Source: JAAFJU01 sp043764895
Lineage (GTDB): Bacteria; Cyanobacteriota; Cyanobacteriia; Leptolyngbyales; Leptolyngbyaceae
NCBI GenBank assembly: GCA_043764895.1
Contig: JAYUJY010000235.1
Coordinates: 1 to 13,353, forward strand
Reading direction: 5' to 3'
Length of the DNA stretch: 13,353 bases
Made by a program: the position numbers and the translations under genes. The notes under the pieces are model-generated. The model was not told where the DNA came from, did not search any database, and worked only from the letters and a program-made list of their open reading frames with translations. Positions 13,267-13,353 of the stretch are shown in pieces. Each line of letters begins with the position of its first letter. The first letter of the stretch is position 1.

Positions 13267-13353
13267 TTGGGTTTGGGGCACGGCGTGCCATGCCCCTACA
13301 AATCTATCTTTCCAGAGACCGTAGGGGCATGGCTTGCCGTGCCCCAAACCCAA
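13267..13353. repeat. Long inverted repeat, MITE-like or palindromic intergenic element
   Basis: Two 33-base arms (13267-13299 and 13321-13353) pair at 31 of 33 positions around a 21-base loop. The core GGGGCACGG...GCC...CCCCTAC type is a familiar dispersed palindromic repeat of cyanobacterial genomes. It may extend beyond the window edge. It lies 87 bases after the XRE gene stop and could also act as a transcription terminator, although no T-run follows inside the window. Confidence 0.8.

Noticed and set aside
12988..13353. Minus-strand ORF entering from the right edge
   Set aside because: It is made of the terminal inverted repeat plus the antisense of the XRE gene.

Overview
The window looks like a piece of a cyanobacterial chromosome. 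HIP1-type octamers (GCGATCGC) and CGATCG cores are scattered through it, the manganese-binding protein matches Synechocystis MntC residue for residue at its metal ligands and its cysteine pair, and there is an SmtA/BmtA-type metallothionein. The species cannot be told from sequence alone.

Positions 1-8840 form a metal-homeostasis island. From the left it holds the start of a CooC/MinD-like P-loop ATPase (minus); a degenerate, frameshifted metallophosphoesterase with a 30-residue leader ORF (minus); a divergent FAD/NAD(P)-binding protein (plus); an exported histidine-phosphatase-family protein (plus); the ABC manganese importer mntC-mntA-mntB (plus); a second metallophosphoesterase with two cysteines in its metal site, preceded in the same operon by a small protein resembling a free CobW C-terminal domain (minus); a metallothionein (plus); and a CobW/COG0523 GTPase (minus). 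Five Fur-family 7-1-7 boxes lie in the promoter regions of the ATPase, the FAD/phosphoesterase pair, the small CobW_C-like protein (two boxes, also upstream of the metallothionein) and the CobW GTPase. Three of them share an identical 15-mer. Because CobW and metallothionein genes are involved, Zur (zinc) is the most likely regulator. mntCAB has no such box. It has instead a 25-bp inverted repeat whose arms each carry TTTCAT twice at 11-bp spacing, which would suit an OmpR/PhoB-type regulator such as ManR.

Positions 8966-11182 encode a large, apparently soluble orphan sensor histidine kinase with three PAS-like regions. Positions 11226-13179 hold four small unrecognised genes on the minus strand, divergent from an XRE-type DNA-binding protein, with several short tandem repeats. 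This resembles a small accessory cassette. The window ends in a 33-bp-arm inverted repeat of MITE/palindromic-repeat type.

Working model (inference): under zinc shortage Zur releases a set of metal-handling proteins (CobW GTPase, CobW_C-like protein, phosphoesterases, P-loop ATPase, FAD enzyme), while manganese import and metallothionein storage sit alongside under partly separate control.
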